Shown in pieces: positions 10,409 to 22,030 of a stretch of DNA of 64,000 bases (the first letter of the stretch is position 1; each line of letters begins with the position of its first letter). This stretch comes from Cyprinodon diabolis (lineage: Eukaryota; Chordata; Actinopteri; Cyprinodontiformes; Cyprinodontidae). Made by a program: the position numbers and the translations under genes. The stretch covers positions 2,020,456-2,084,455 of the forward strand of contig CM060062.1 of assembly GCA_030533445.1 (NCBI GenBank). Direction: 5' to 3'. The notes beneath the pieces were generated by a model, which had not been told where the DNA came from, made no database searches, and was given only the letters and a program-made list of their open reading frames with translations.

Positions 10409-10940
10409 GAGATATGATCTCTCTTTTTAATTTTCATCAGAACTCTGGCTGCAGCATTTTGGAACAGCTGGAGGCTTTTAACTACAGTTTGTGGACTTCC
10501 TGATAGTAAAGAATTATAAATCGAAGGCTTAGATGAAGACAATAGTTTGCTAGCTCAGAAAGTTCAACTGGATCAAAGCAGTCTAAACCTGGTTCAGATT
10601 CCATGACTACCTCAGATGCTGCCCCACCCTCCAGAGACAGACCAATCATAAATAGAGGAGTGCTTATGATCTTATTTTTAATAAGATCAATCTTATTTAT
10701 AAAGAATCCCATAAAATCATTGCTGCTAAGAGCAGGTAGAATGGACGGTTCAACAGAGCTATGGCTCTGGGTGAGTTTGGCAACTGTATTAAAAAGAAAT
10801 CTAGGATTATTCTTGTTCTCCTCTATTAATGAGGATAAATATGTCCCACTTGCTTTACAAAAGGTCCTCTTATATAGCAGTAAACTATGTTTCCAGACTA
10901 GGTAGGATTCCCGTAGGCTTGTCAAGCGATATTTTCTTAG
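10409..10940 (-). mobile_element. L2-like LINE with RT core deleted
   Basis: Minus-strand L2 sequence. 10925-10520 encodes the linker between endonuclease and RT ('LLLYKRTFCKASGTYLSSLI', 'NPRFLFNTVAKLTQSHSS', 'NDFMGFFINKIDLIKNKI'). It then jumps directly to sequence homologous to 8605-8720, the post-catalytic C-terminus. The RT palm is therefore deleted. The copy is cut at 10408 by the LTR of the Gypsy-type element. Confidence 0.85.
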
Positions 10941-11173
10941 ATTAGATTAGATGAGCCCAAGCAGTTTTTTTACGTACATGTTTTATTTCTCTTTGTTATT
11001 TGGGCTTTTTTGAACCCAGTTAGAATAAAAATAAAACATCATATTTCAATGTTATTCAGTTTTAGAGAAAAATGATGTCCCCATATGTGGACTCATGTTC
11101 CCAAGCTCCATAAAACACAATTAAGTCAACTTTGTATAAAAGAGTGACAAAAAACTCTTTATTTCCATCTTAA

Positions 11174-11570
11174 AGCTGAAGTTTGTAAGTTTTTAAAAAT
11201 CCCTTTTTTGTCATATTGGCTAAAACTGTCCCTATGCCCACACAGCAGTACATGTGATATGTAACCTGTGAAAAAAAACTGCTTCAATTGGTCCCGCCTA
11301 CTGCCTGTATTGCAATCTGGAAATAATATTTCGGGACGAGACAAAACAACCAATCACAGCCAGAGGAGCGTCTGGTGGAATGTCAATCACAGCTCACACA
11401 CGCTGAATCCAGCCCCCTCCCTCTTCTGGTCGCATGCGGTAGCCGCGCAGATGCTGTGAGAGGGGTGGAGCTTGGAGGTGGGGCATGAGTGAAGCAGAGA
11501 GGGTGGGGGAGTGGCGTGAAACCTGTTTCAGTCGAAGTCTGCTCTCTTCTCAATGTAACAGACTGCAGCT
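11174..11570. mobile_element. short non-autonomous TTAA element
   Basis: 397 bp flanked by TTAA on both sides (11170-11173 and 11571-11574). Its ends are imperfect inverted repeats: AGCTGAAGTTTGTAAG on the left and, on the minus strand, AGCTGCAGTCTGTTAC on the right. These resemble the perfect ends of the large element at 26068-37570 (AGCTACAGTGTGTAAT; 12 of 16 positions match the left end). It encodes nothing. It is probably a MITE of the same or a sister family, moved by that kind of transposase. Confidence 0.75.
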
Positions 11571-11574
11571 TTAA

Positions 11575-12260
11575 ACGCAGCAGTTTTTTCCTGACTGCTG
11601 ACCCAAAGTGGGATGGATACCGTCTCTCCTAATCAGACCAGGCTTTCCCCAAAAGGATTGCCAATTATTAATGTAGCCCACGTTGTTTTCAGGACACCAC
11701 CTAGACAACCAGCGGTTGAATGACGACATGCGGCTAAACATGTCATCACTGGTCAGATCAGGGAGGGGACCAGAGAAATTTCCAGAGTCTGAGATTTTTT
11801 TGGCAAACTTACACACTGAAGCAACACTCATTTTAGTGACCTCCGATCGGTGTAACCGAGTGTCATTACCGCCAGCGTGATTTGATGTCGCCCGTTCTGG
11901 CCCCCGGCAAACATTTGACTATGGTCCCTGGTGTCTCTAATGCCACGTTTCTGACTATGGAGCTGCCAATCACCAGAGTGGGCTTCTCAGTGGGTGTGTC
12001 ACTGACTGGGGAAAACCGGTTATAAACGTGAACGGGTTGGTGGTGACCAGTGGGCAGAGATCCACGACTACGCTTTCTGCATACAGTTACCCAATCGCCT
12101 GGCTGCTCAGGCACTGCTGGAGGACAGCTACGTGGGGGGCCTACTTTAACTCCTGGATGTTCAACAGCCTGAAGCCTGGATTATAACTCTGACACCCTCG
12201 CCTCCAAAGCTACAAAAATACTACACTTATTACACATCCCATTATCACTAAAGGAGGCAG
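11575..12260 (-). pseudogene. L2-like LINE ORF1 with SGNH esterase domain
   Basis: First ORF of an esterase-bearing L2/CR1-type LINE, read on the minus strand. It shows a short Cys-rich start 'CNKCSIFVALEARVSEL' (about 12225-12175), then '[14 protein letters not shown]' and SGNH block I '[11 protein letters not shown]' (GSS nucleophile region, about 11980-11945). Block III 'HAGGND' is near 11870 in another frame. 'PLPDLTSDDMFSRMSSFNRW' follows, then block V 'RRDGIHPTL' near 11615. The change of frame before GGND shows an indel. Family knowledge: such ORF1 esterases are thought to act on lipids or acylated targets during retrotransposition. This copy is dead. Confidence 0.82.
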
Positions 12261-12540
12261 AGGAATAACTGAACATCTGACACAGACAGCAGGAGAGAGG
12301 AGAGGAAGAAGGAAGAGTTGGAAAAGAGTCAAGGGAGGGAGAGAGAGAAGCCATAGCAATGCTAAGCTAGCGCTAGCCTAGGCTAGCTACTCCTTACTAC
12401 CAGAAATAAAACCGTGTGAAACTGACAAGTGCTCAGTAGAAAAGTGCAGCAGAAGGCGCTATGTTTTAAAGTGGTCCTCTTCCGTTAGAGTTACTTAGAT
12501 ACAGAGATAAGAGATTACAGAGATTAAGCCGGCCTGGTAG
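12261..12540 (-). repeat. probable L2 5' region
   Basis: Sits directly upstream (minus sense) of the ORF1 remnant. It includes an A/G-rich stretch with GGAGAGAGG-like repeats and a 'gctagcgctagcctaggctagc' palindromic patch near 12368. Assigned to the L2 5' end by position only. Confidence 0.35.
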
Positions 12541-13530
12541 TGTCTATTCCGGGGTTCTGGAAAGGAGTAAGTCGGATTCTTTTCCGGTGAGTGTTGGACT
12601 CCGCCAAGGTTGCCCTTTGTCTCCAATTCTGTTCTTTACTTTTAAGGACAGAATTTCTCGGCGCAGCCAAGGTGTTGCGGGGATCTGTCTTGGTGGCCTT
12701 AGGATTGCATCTCTGTTATTCGCAGATGATGTGGTTCTTTTAGCTTCATCAGGGCGTGATCTACAGCTCTCACTTGAGCAGTCCGCAGCCAAGTGTTCAG
12801 CGGCTGGGATTAGGATCACTGCCTCCAAATCCGAGACCATGGTCTTGAGCCGAAAAGGGTAGAGTGCCTTCTCCAGGTTGGGGAGGATGTACTGCCCCTA
12901 GTGGAGGAGTTTAAGTATCTTGGGGTCTTGTTCATGAATGAGGGGAAGATGGAGCGTGAGATCGATAGACGGATTGGTGCGGCGTCTGCTGTGAAGCGTG
13001 CGCTGTACTGGTTTGTTGTGGTGAAGAGAGAGCAGAGCCAAAAATTAAAGCTCTCGATTTACCAGTTGATCTATGTTCCTACCCTCATCTATGACCCAAA
13101 GCTCATGATCGAAAGAATGACATCCCGGATCCAAGCGGCTGAAATCAGTTTTCTCCATGGTGCATCTGGGCTCTCCCTTAGAGATAGGGTAAGGAGCTCA
13201 GTAATCCGAGGAGGACTCAGAGTAGAGCCACTGCTCCTCCACATCGAGAGGAGCCAGTTGAGGTGGCTCGAGCATCTGGTTAGGATGCCTCCTGGACGTC
13301 TCCCTGCTGAGTTGTTCCAGGCACCTCCCACCTGGAGGAGGCCCAGGGGGAGACCCAGGACACGCTGGAGGGACTATGTTTCTCGGCTGGCCTGAGAACG
13401 CCTTGGGACTCCCCAGGAAGAGCTGGACCAAGTAGCTGGGGAGAGGGACGTCTGGGCCTCCCTACTGAAGCTGCTACCACCTCGACCCGACCACAGATAA
13501 GACGAAGAAGATGGATGGATGGGTGGGTTA
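12541..13530 (+). pseudogene. RTE-type LINE, RT C-terminal half and tail
   Basis: 3' part of an RTE-clade LINE. Frame 12587-12861 has RT motif B 'VGLRQGCPLSPILF' and the catalytic box 'LLFADDVVLLASS'. A shift near 12857 moves to frame 12901-13395: 'EEFKYLGVLF', 'REIDRRIGAASAVKRALYW', 'IQAAEISFLHGASGLSLRDR', 'RSQLRWLEHLVRMPPGRLP', 'RRPRGRPRTRWRDYVSRLA'. A TGA then replaces the expected Trp, while the conserved tail continues downstream. It ends in ATGGATGGATGGGTGGG, a tetranucleotide tail typical of RTE elements. It is 5' truncated, with at least one frameshift and one stop. Confidence 0.9.
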
Positions 13531-13557
13531 GCTTGACTCTGCAGAGCTAAGCCTTAA

Positions 13558-14409
13558 AGGAATAGTACACCCAAAACATGATTAGCCTTTATTTTCTACT
13601 CACCCCCATGCTGAACAACACTCTGGAGTACTTTTTTGATATCTCAAATGCATCTGGAGATGTGGGAGGCTTCTTGCTGTCTGCTGACATTCAAATAATG
13701 GAGGTCTATGGCGCCCGAGGCAGAAAGGTCCATAAAAGTCCACAAAAAACGTGTCAATATTCCTCCATACTGCTCGTCCAATGTATTCCAAGTGTCCTGA
13801 GTGGGTAGCGTCCATAATTTACTTGAAACGAAGTCATTTAGAATGTTTTTAGAGCATAAACAGTAGTGTATAGGATTTCCTAAAAGCGCGCGCCTGCGAG
13901 TTCACGAGTCTACGGAAACTGCGGCAGACCAAACCAGATGAAAGTGCGCATTCAGCTCGGCAAAGAACTCATGCTCTTCCTCAACACTGAACTCCTCAGA
14001 CATTTTTCTTTCGTTGTTTCTTTCTTTGCACAGGTAAACAGCAAATTTCTTCTTCTACGCTTGCATTATCAAGAGCAGACGCTGAATGCGCACTTTCATC
14101 TGACTGTTTATGCTCTAAAAACATTCTAAATGACTTTGTTTCGAGTAAATTATGGAAGCTACCCACTCAGGACACTTGGAATACATTGGACGAGCAGTAT
14201 GGAGGAATATTGACACGTTTTTTGTGGACTTTTATGGACCTTTCTGCCTCGGGCGCCATAGACCTCCATTATTTGAATGTCAGCAGACAGCAAGAAGCCT
14301 CCCAGATCTCCAGATGCATTTGAGATATCAAAAAAGTACTCCAGAGTGTTGTTCAGCATGGGGGTGAGTAGAAAATGAAGGCTAATCATGTTTTGGGTGT
14401 ACTATTCCT
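13558..14409. mobile_element. foldback element with about 305-bp inverted arms
   Basis: Flanked by TTAA (13554-13557 and 14410-14413). Each end starts AGGAATAGTACACCCAAAAC. The left arm 13558-13864 is the near-perfect reverse complement of 14104-14409. A further perfect 21-bp inverted match (13934-13954 with 14082-14102) shows the palindrome once ran deeper, with about 70 bp present only on the left. The mirrored 70-76 codon open frames in the arms are by-products of the symmetry. It is non-autonomous. TTAA targets fit piggyBac or Kolobok machinery; I cannot decide which. Confidence 0.9.
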
Positions 14410-14413
14410 TTAA

Positions 14414-16139
14414 GATTCAGGTGTATTAGAAAGAAGATGCATAAATGTTACAGGATGGGACTAGAGCACCCCTGATTTAAAATATATGGTGAATTTATTT
14501 TCCATAACTGACCAGACCTTTAATAACTTGTTTTAGAAGTTTTTTCCCATTTTGCTAATTGAATAAAACCATCATAAAGTCCTTTCCTGTATGTTAAACT
14601 GCCACTTTCTCTGTAACAATGCTGCTGAAATTGAGATGCTGAGCTCAGAGCTGTTCAGGAATCATAGGTTTGAGCTGAGCAGGACCCCTAGAGCCACATT
14701 GTAATAAACAGCATGGGGATGTTTAGGGCAGCGCGCATCCAAACATCCTGTCTATCTCTCTTTATAACGAGCTGACATTTTTTTTCCTCGTACCTAAACT
14801 CCCTCTAGTCTAAAACAGCTTTGGACAGCAAACCTGAACAGCTCAGGGCTGCAAGGACGTGCTGCTCGAAATCTGATGATGCATTTATTAATGGGTGGGG
14901 AGTTACACATCGCACCCTATTCTAGTGCTTAAAATGCTGACTTTGTTGTCTTTAAGTGTTGTGGATCTAAGACGAGGATATAATTACAAAAGAAAATGAT
15001 ATTTTTTTTAAATTAAAAACTAAATTTAAGTCCATTAATTTTCTTTGGTTTTCTACATCTATTAAACAAACACACAGGTGTATGATAGCATAGTGCCTTG
15101 GAGGCCCACTTAGTGGCTGCGTAGATGTGATGAGAAGGGCCTTTTGCTTTATTTAGTGAAGTGCTGCCTAATATGATTATGGTCAGCATGCCTCCTGTTC
15201 TCCCTCACATTAGAGAGCACACTGGGAGCTATTAGCCAAGTCCCCGATGACTGACCTCCTTCCTGGAGTGTGAGAGATGCTAGAGACACCTTGGAAGAGG
15301 AAAACATTCATGGCTTAAATATCTCTAGTGCAAAAATATGCTGGTATTTTGCAGAAAAGCTTCAAGACGAAGCCGGTTCACTTGACCTCTTCAGGAATAA
15401 CTAACAGTCAAGACTGCGCTTAGGCATAACTGATCATCTGTCACTGTCCCACAGAGGTCACAGCTAATGGGATATTGGCAGACAGCAGCCTTGATGTCCA
15501 TGCCCAATGAGGAGAGCGAGCATTATGCATTATAAAAATGCTGCAGAGCCGGGAAATATGCTGCGTCCCTGTGGATGCTGGAGCTCATCATGCAGGATGG
15601 TTTTACAAGTGTGACACTGACCCAAACTCTCTCATCTCACAAACATCTGGATTTTCTTCACTTTTATCGAGGTTCTTTTAGAGAAAATAAATGTAGAGCA
15701 GCAGTGGTTTGATAATATTTCCAGCTTATGAGAGAAAACAAGATCTGATTTCAGAGAAAACGAATAAAGATCAAGAGATCAAATCGACAGTTTGGATAAG
15801 GAATGGAGTCGGATAATGTTTGTTTCTTATTCCCAGGAAGTCGGAGTGGTGGACAGACAGCTAAGTGGTAGCAGGATCACTTCTCCTTTCCACAGACATG
15901 TCAAGTAACAAAAGAAAAAATACTTTGTTCCCTTACTTAAAGGGGTCAAAGAATGCGAAACAGTTTCCATTGTCATAGATGAATAATGACCAGGCTGCAA
16001 TAGGGCTCATAGAACAGCTAATATGCCATTTTCAGCCCAAGCAATGTTAGACCACCTATTAGAGACCTGAAGGACCAGATACCCGATAGAATCATTCTAT
16101 CACCCCTTTAAGATGAAATCTTAGCTATTTATATTTTAA
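14414..16139. other. unique intergenic sequence
   Basis: No repeat family or exon recognised. The stretch 15080-15680 is less AT-rich and repeat-free, so it is a candidate for conserved non-coding sequence, but no alignment was available. Confidence 0.3.
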
Positions 16140-16350
16140 AGGAGTAATTATTGTTAAGACAAATTTTTACTTTCTACTCATTTAAAAAACAGACTCATTA
16201 GTTTTGTTTCAGTTAAGCTCATTTTCATTACGGCCTGTTGGTATTTAAAAACAATGAATAAATTTAAAAAAACATCAAAATAATTAGTTTTATCCAGACA
16301 ATTTATTTGTGGTTGAACTCGGTGCTGCCCCAACTTGTTGCTCGCCACAT
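16140..16350 (-). repeat. dispersed repeat, copy A
   Basis: Shared, inverted, with 44215-44400. Common landmarks are 'cggtgctgccccaacttgtt', the 'tagttttatccagacaat' region, 'cctgttggtatttaaa' and 'gactcattagtttt'. Non-coding interspersed element of unknown class. The strand label is relative to copy B. Confidence 0.65.
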
Positions 16351-16874
16351 ACTAAATAAATATCTACTAAATAGTTTTTCCACATGATGCAAAGTTAAAT
16401 GTTACACTGTTACCATTAGTTACATAAAACTAAGAAAATGAAGTCTAAGGAAGTTATCATCCAGAATTGTAGAAAAATGTTGCTTTAATAGGGTAGAGCA
16501 GTAAAGCTTCTGACCTTACTACTACCCTACTTTGACACTTTTACTGGAGTAAAAAGCTGAAGTTGATCCTCAAACTTCTATAGAAATGTTTTTAAACAGC
16601 AGGATTTATATTGGAGTAATAAACATTAATAGTTTCGACACCTCTGCCTGTTACGTAGTACAGCTGTTTTCCTAGTAGTCTATCTAATTAGTGCAGTTCT
16701 TCTTTCAGGATAAAAGTTATCCTCTTCATTATTTCCATAACAAACATCTGGGAGCACAGACAGAGTGGATAATTCTGAACAGTGAGCTCTCTGTCACTGT
16801 GTATTACGGAGGTCCTTCTAGAACACTGTATGATGTCTTGATAGGGCAGGAGCCAGAGATGTCTAATCATTTAC
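16351..16874. other. no gene seen
   Basis: AT-rich linker between the dispersed repeat and an L2 tail. The open frames near 16.7-16.9 kb have no family motif. Confidence 0.3.
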
Positions 16875-17572
16875 TTCAGGTTCAGTTTATTTCTATAGCG
16901 CCAATTCACATCATGTCATCTCAGGTCACTTTCCAGATCACCAGATCATCCAGTCAGATTGATTATAAGTTTTCTATCTAAGGAAAACCAGCTGATTGCA
17001 TCGACTCATTGACTCTTCAGCAATCCCTAACACTAAGCAAGCTTGTAGCGACAGTGGAGAGGAAAAACTCCCTTTGAACAGGAAGAAACCTCCAGCAGAA
17101 CCAGGCTCAGTGTGAGCGGCCACCTGCTGAGGCCCACTGGAGTTCAAGGAGACAGAAGCAGACATAGAAAAAGAAGCATAGATACAAAAGGCAACTGTCA
17201 ACCAGCTCCACAGGCGGCCCCGTCCAGGAAACACACAGCCAGGCAGACGAGCTCCGAGCCAGCTCCCATGTCAGAGGATGAAGAGAGCACATCCAGTTAG
17301 TCACAGTCAGAGAAACAGGACTACACTGGAAAACAGGCCAAGCTCCAACATCTAGAAACAAAGGTGTTGATGGCAGCAGCACAGCTGATATTTCTCTCCA
17401 GGATGGAGTCACAGCCAAACAGGAACAGACCAGATGAAGCTACTATGAGAAAAAGCAGAGAGAGCAGAACGTTAGAGATTGAACTAACAGATTCTGCAGA
17501 GTGGGAGAATAGAGATAGAATAAAGCAGAATGATGAAAAAGGGGTCCCTATGTCCTCCAGCAGTCTAAGCCT
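16875..17572 (-). repeat. L2-like LINE 3' untranslated region
   Basis: Minus-strand L2 3' end. The outer end carries 'ttcagtttatttctatagcg', the reverse complement of the 'cgctatataaataaactgaa' tail seen at 34751-34770. Landmarks 'gcgacagtggagaggaaaaa' and 'ctccagcagaaccaggctca' match those at 34.5-34.6 kb. Its inner part (17295-17570) is nearly identical to 7965-8220. Confidence 0.9.
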
Positions 17573-17940
17573 GGAAGTCCAAGCGCTTCTGGGCCCTTTT
17601 GACCAGTGAGGTGGTGTTTCCAGTCCAGGTGAGGGTGTCTGTGATGAATGTGGTGCTGCTGACCACCTCCACAGCTGAGCTGTTGATGAGCAGTGGAGCG
17701 TGGTTAGGCCGCTTCTTCCTGAAGTCCACCATCATCTCCTTGGTCTTCTCCACCTTTAGGATCAGGCTGTTATCTCTGCACCACCAGCTGCTCCACCTCC
17801 TCTCTGTAGTCCAGGTCGTTGTCGTCTCTGAATAGGCCCACCACCGTGCTGTCGTCTGCAAACTTCACCGTGTGATTGGTGGTGAACCTGGGGACGCAGT
17901 CGTGTGTCATCAGGGTGAACAGCGGAGGACATAACAGAGT
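17573..17940 (-). pseudogene. jockey/CR1-like LINE RT C-terminal fragment
   Basis: On the minus strand this reads the post-catalytic RT region of the LINE seen at 6.0-7.9 kb: 'NSLILKVEKTKEMMVDFRKK', 'HAPLLINSSAVEVVSSTTF' and 'NTTSLVKRAQKRLDF'. It directly abuts an L2 3' untranslated fragment, as the related piece at 7860-7957 does. Confidence 0.8.
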
Positions 17941-18519
17941 TTATTCAAAGTCCAATATGATTGATCACAACAGCTCTGCCTTTATGTAGATTGTTGGGAT
18001 GAGCAAGTAGATTGAAGTCCAAAGGGAAGCAGGATGTTTGCTTAATTTAACCAAGGATGAATCACACTTTGAGCTGGACAAAGCAGTAGCACCATTTCTT
18101 ACAAACCTAGAGAACGTGAGGAGCTCCGCAGATGATCTGGGTCCAGTTTAAAAAGAAAGCGGTTTGAAGAGAACTTAGATTTGACCTGATCCTGAGTTTA
18201 ACCTCCAGCTTTTATCTATTTTATCTGTGTACATGATGCCACTTAGACACCGCCTGAGAACATGCTTGATTACTTTGCATGTCTTGTCAGTGCTAATACT
18301 TCTTCCCTTTCATTATTCATCTGATCCTTAATAATGGTCTTTAAATTTTACAAAACTTTCCTGAATGCCAGGATTTACTATTGATTAACTGTTTAATTGT
18401 GTTTCTACTTAACAAACCTGATGGGTCATTTGAAGCTGACGGTTTGCAGCCCAGTTAAGGACACTTCCTACTGCTTTTCCTACATTTGTGCAGAGAAGTC
18501 ACACGAGTCTGGACCCCCT
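17941..18519. other. no gene seen
   Basis: Unique sequence with no supported exon or repeat. Confidence 0.3.
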
Positions 18520-18800
18520 GAAGTCCCCTTTACACCAGCCTGATATAATTTTTGCTTTCTGAGATGATGCATTATCTTATTGGAAGCAGCCATTAGACGA
18601 TGGTAAAGTGTTGCAATAAAGAGATGTACATGGTCAGCAACAACAAACACTAAGATATACTGTGGCTTTCCAGCAATGATTGATTGGTATTAAGAGGCTG
18701 AAAGAGTGCCAGAGAACGCCCCCCACCCCCACCACCCCCACCATTACACCAGCAGCAACAGCAGCCCGTGTTGTTGACACAAATCAGGTTGAGTCTATAG
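18520..18800 (-). pseudogene. old Tc1-like transposase fragment
   Basis: Colinear with 780-1040 of the full Tc1 copy. Shared anchors are 'atggtcagcaacaa', a degenerate 'caatgatt..attggtat', 'aaagagtgcca' and the CCACCACCACC patch. Translation gives no open frame because of many indels. It is much older than the copy at 501-1722, and its termini are not visible. Confidence 0.7.
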
Positions 18801-19029
18801 ATTCTTGCTATTAACAGAAAATTCTGCGGCCGCCATCTGCTGCTTCAGCACCAGAGGAGGCCTTCAGTGCTCTGATGTCTGGTCAGTCAGCGGCTGCTTT
18901 GTTTTTCTCTCTGTCTTTTTGCATCAGATGCTCACTTAAGATGAAGCTGTAAAGTTTTTAACCTTATAACCTTTTAAGATGATTGTAACAAATGGAGGAT
19001 ATTTACAGGTTTACAAACATTAAAACTGT

Positions 19030-19885
19030 TCTGGGTCCTGTAATAGTTCCTGTTCTTTTAAAAAGCAACTGAAGACGCTGCTTTTTAAGCAGGCTTTTAA
19101 TTAGACGTGGGGCGCTGGAAGGGGAGGGGGTCGAGTTAGGCAGATCCTAAGGGCCTTTTAAGAAAAAGATTTTTCCTGCTATATTTTTCTTTGTGTTCTC
19201 CCTCGTTGTTCAGCAATAAACAATGAAACAAAGCTTGGATATATTATATGAATAGATTTTTATACCATTAAAATATTATATTATACCATAAATACATGAT
19301 ATTATACATTTTATACCATTAAAAGACGTCTATAAATCTATATCATTCTCATGAACAGCCTGAAGCAGCCACACCAAAAACATATGTTTTGTCGTCACAC
19401 ATAGACATGAATGAAAATTTAGCTCTCGGGGCATAAAAACAATCTGTCCTTTAATAAAGTTATAGTGAAACCTAACACTAATATATTTTCACAATCCTAA
19501 ACCTATTTTTCTTTCATGTGTACATAGATTCAGCTGTGCTTTTTGTTTTAAATAAGTTGTTACTTTTGATAGGATGTAAATTTAAAGTGAACTTTTTCAC
19601 GTTTTCTTTGCAGAAAAGTTTTCATTAAAACTTACATTATCAATGTAAATGTGACACTTTAGTGCAGCTTTATAGAAGTTTAAGTTTTCAAACATTTTTT
19701 TTTTTTTTTTTGCAATATCAGTGTCTTTCATGTTTTCTCGCGGCGCCCCTAATTGCTTTGTTTGTATGTTTGCATTTCTTTTTAAAATCGTGATATACGT
19801 TGTATTCGACATGGTTTTATTGTGTTACATTTTTACTGTGAAGGACTTTGTGACTCTGTGAAAAGGCTACACAAATACATCTGAC
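19030..19885 (+). repeat. CR1/L2-type LINE 3' end
   Basis: Opens with the last codons of a LINE ORF2, reading 'SFKKQLKTLLFKQAFN' and a stop (about 19056-19106). This is the same terminal motif type as FKARLKTFLFDKA in the L2 at 8.3 kb. About 780 bp of 3' untranslated sequence follows, ending in the repetitive 'ctgacttacttactg'. The family is distinct from the other L2 copies in the window. The tail boundary is approximate. Confidence 0.6.
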
Positions 19886-21329
19886 TTACTTACTGTTAAT
19901 GGATGAGGGGTGCATTAATAAAAGGGTTTATTGTGATTAGGGCTTAAAACCTTTTTCCAGAAATGAACAGCTTGGTGGTTTTCTTGCAGTGATGTTTAGC
20001 ATTTTAATGGTTGTAAACTTTTTGCCCTGATTTCCTTTTTCTCATTCTGACCACCATGATGGAGATAAATTATTTCTGTCTGATTGGTTGTTGATTTCTG
20101 ACTATCTAACCCTGTCAAATGTCAGCATGTCATATTCCAAGTAAAGCATGCCTTCTGTGAATAATAAAATGCGGATTTTTTAGCAGCCACACTGAGGCTC
20201 AGCAATGCTTCAGCTGACTCTGCTCACATGCAGAGTACCGGGACTACATTTGCAGCATGGTTAACTGGGAACAATGAATCCAGAGAAGCTGTGTGACCTG
20301 ACTGCAGTCCCTCAGGCTGCAGACGCAGTGCAGGAAACCCTCACAGAAACTAATGAATGTGTTTTTACTGCCCCCCTCTGGCGTCCGTCAGCATAGCAAC
20401 GCTTCACGATCTCCAGTTAAACAGAATGAAAAATTATTTTTTAATTCAGCTTCAAGACTTCCAAGAAAAGAATCAGGTAGATTTTTATTTTTTGCTTGTG
20501 ATCAGAAAAATGAATAATTCTCAATGTATAGTCCTGGAGCTGATGTCTAATTCCTATTGTTACCATACATGAAGATATGCAAGGAAATGTTTTGTCTTAC
20601 AAAAGTACTTTTAAAAGTCATGAAATAAAATAATGTTTCAGCTTTCCTATAGAAGAAAACATAAAAACTACAAAAACCGTCTCTATTTTTGAATCAAAGT
20701 AAATTTACTGCATGAAGGATTAGGACCTCTGCAGGTTTAATACATGTTTTATTGCTTTTATTCTGCTTTTTTTTAGGTCTAATTAATTCATTTGTTTTAC
20801 AAATATTTTTGCTTTTACTCTGCTCTTATTTCTTTTCAATTTTATTATCTAATTCATGTAAAGCACTTTGAAAAGCCCGGTTATTGATCTTATACTAAGA
20901 TACTCTACTATACTAATCAAATTTCCTCACCTTACTTAGTAAAAAAAAAAAATTATAATAATTTCAGTGGCAGTTATTTATAGTTATTTGGCACTTTCCA
21001 AAAAGGTGTGAAAAGTTCCTTTATAGCAGGAATACAAACTGGATTCACTTACATTCAAACAGACAGTGGATAAAAATTACTGCATGAGAAATATATGAAA
21101 TTACATCAAGACAGACACACAGAGGACAAGTAAATTACTTAAGATAGAGACCAACAAAAGCTGAACAGTTAGGGATGAAACAATCAGATTAATCAACTAT
21201 TGAAATAATCATCAACTACTTTAGTAATCAATTAATTATTAACTGGAGTATAGAGACTGTAAAACCTGCTTTTAGCTGACAGAGCGACCCACTGAGAGCA
21301 GAAATTATAACAAGATTGTAAAAAAAAAG
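19886..21329. other. no gene seen
   Basis: AT-rich sequence. A 'gtaaagcactttgaa' stretch near 20858 resembles a LINE 3' tail but is too short to assign. Confidence 0.3.
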
Positions 21330-21510
21330 AGATAAAAAAAAATCCACTGGACTTTGTTTCCCAGGTTTGAAGATGTTTTGCTTCCCTTACAGGAACTTTT
21401 TTAAAATTGGATGTGATGGGAAACGAAACGTCTTCAAACTTAGAAACAATGATTATGACCTGGATGACTGAGAAATTTCACCAGCATATTTCTAAGAAAA
21501 TCTTCTTTAA
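21330..21510. repeat. Penelope-like 3' fragment with inverted halves
   Basis: The minus-sense 'ccactggactttgtttccc' and the plus-sense 'gaaacgaaacgtcttcaaac' to 'gacctggatgactgagaa' occur about 80 bp apart. Together they match the Penelope-like 3' region at 55735-55825 in both orientations. Confidence 0.55.
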
Positions 21511-21805
21511 GGAACCTTTGGCTATCCGATTATTTATCAATTAATAGAAAAAATAAATGACAGAATAATTGATTTGCAAAATAATTGTTACTTGCAGCCC
21601 TAATAAAAAAAATAAAATGTCCTTTATTGTCCAACAGCAAATGGAGAAATCCAGGTTCAAACATCACAAAAATATCATCTCAAGAAAAGATAACATGTTG
21701 ACAAACTTTAAGAAATATCAAGGAAAAAATCTGAATAAAAAAGCTGGGTTAAATATTAGAACAAACTAACCCAGAATAAAAAACAAAAAAACACTGTGTA
21801 CTCAG
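21511..21805. other. no gene seen
   Basis: A-rich sequence. A 66-codon frame here is Lys/Asn-rich and looks like base composition only. Confidence 0.35.
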
Positions 21806-22030
21806 ATGAAATTTAAATCAAGAATGCAACAGAAACTACGAAATCACTGGAGATTACTGGATATAAACATTTGTTTTGCAGAATAAAACTGTAGGCAGTT
21901 GAAGACGGAGGCGCAGCTTGGATAACACAGGTTGAATTAACCCTTCCCTGATGAGCAAGCATGAAGCGACAGTGGAGAGGAAAAACTCCCCTTTGGGAAG
22001 AAACCTTTGGCAGAACCAGGCTCAACGTGG
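21806..22030 (-). repeat. L2-like LINE 3' untranslated fragment
   Basis: Carries 'gcgacagtggagaggaaaaa' and a degenerate 'gcagaaccaggctcaa', in the same order as other minus-strand L2 tails in the window. Shorter and more diverged than the copy at 16.9-17.6 kb. Confidence 0.7.

Noticed and set aside
13600..14389. Mirror-image 71-76 codon ORFs as a duplicated gene
   Set aside because: They lie in the arms of a foldback element and have no codon pattern or motif.
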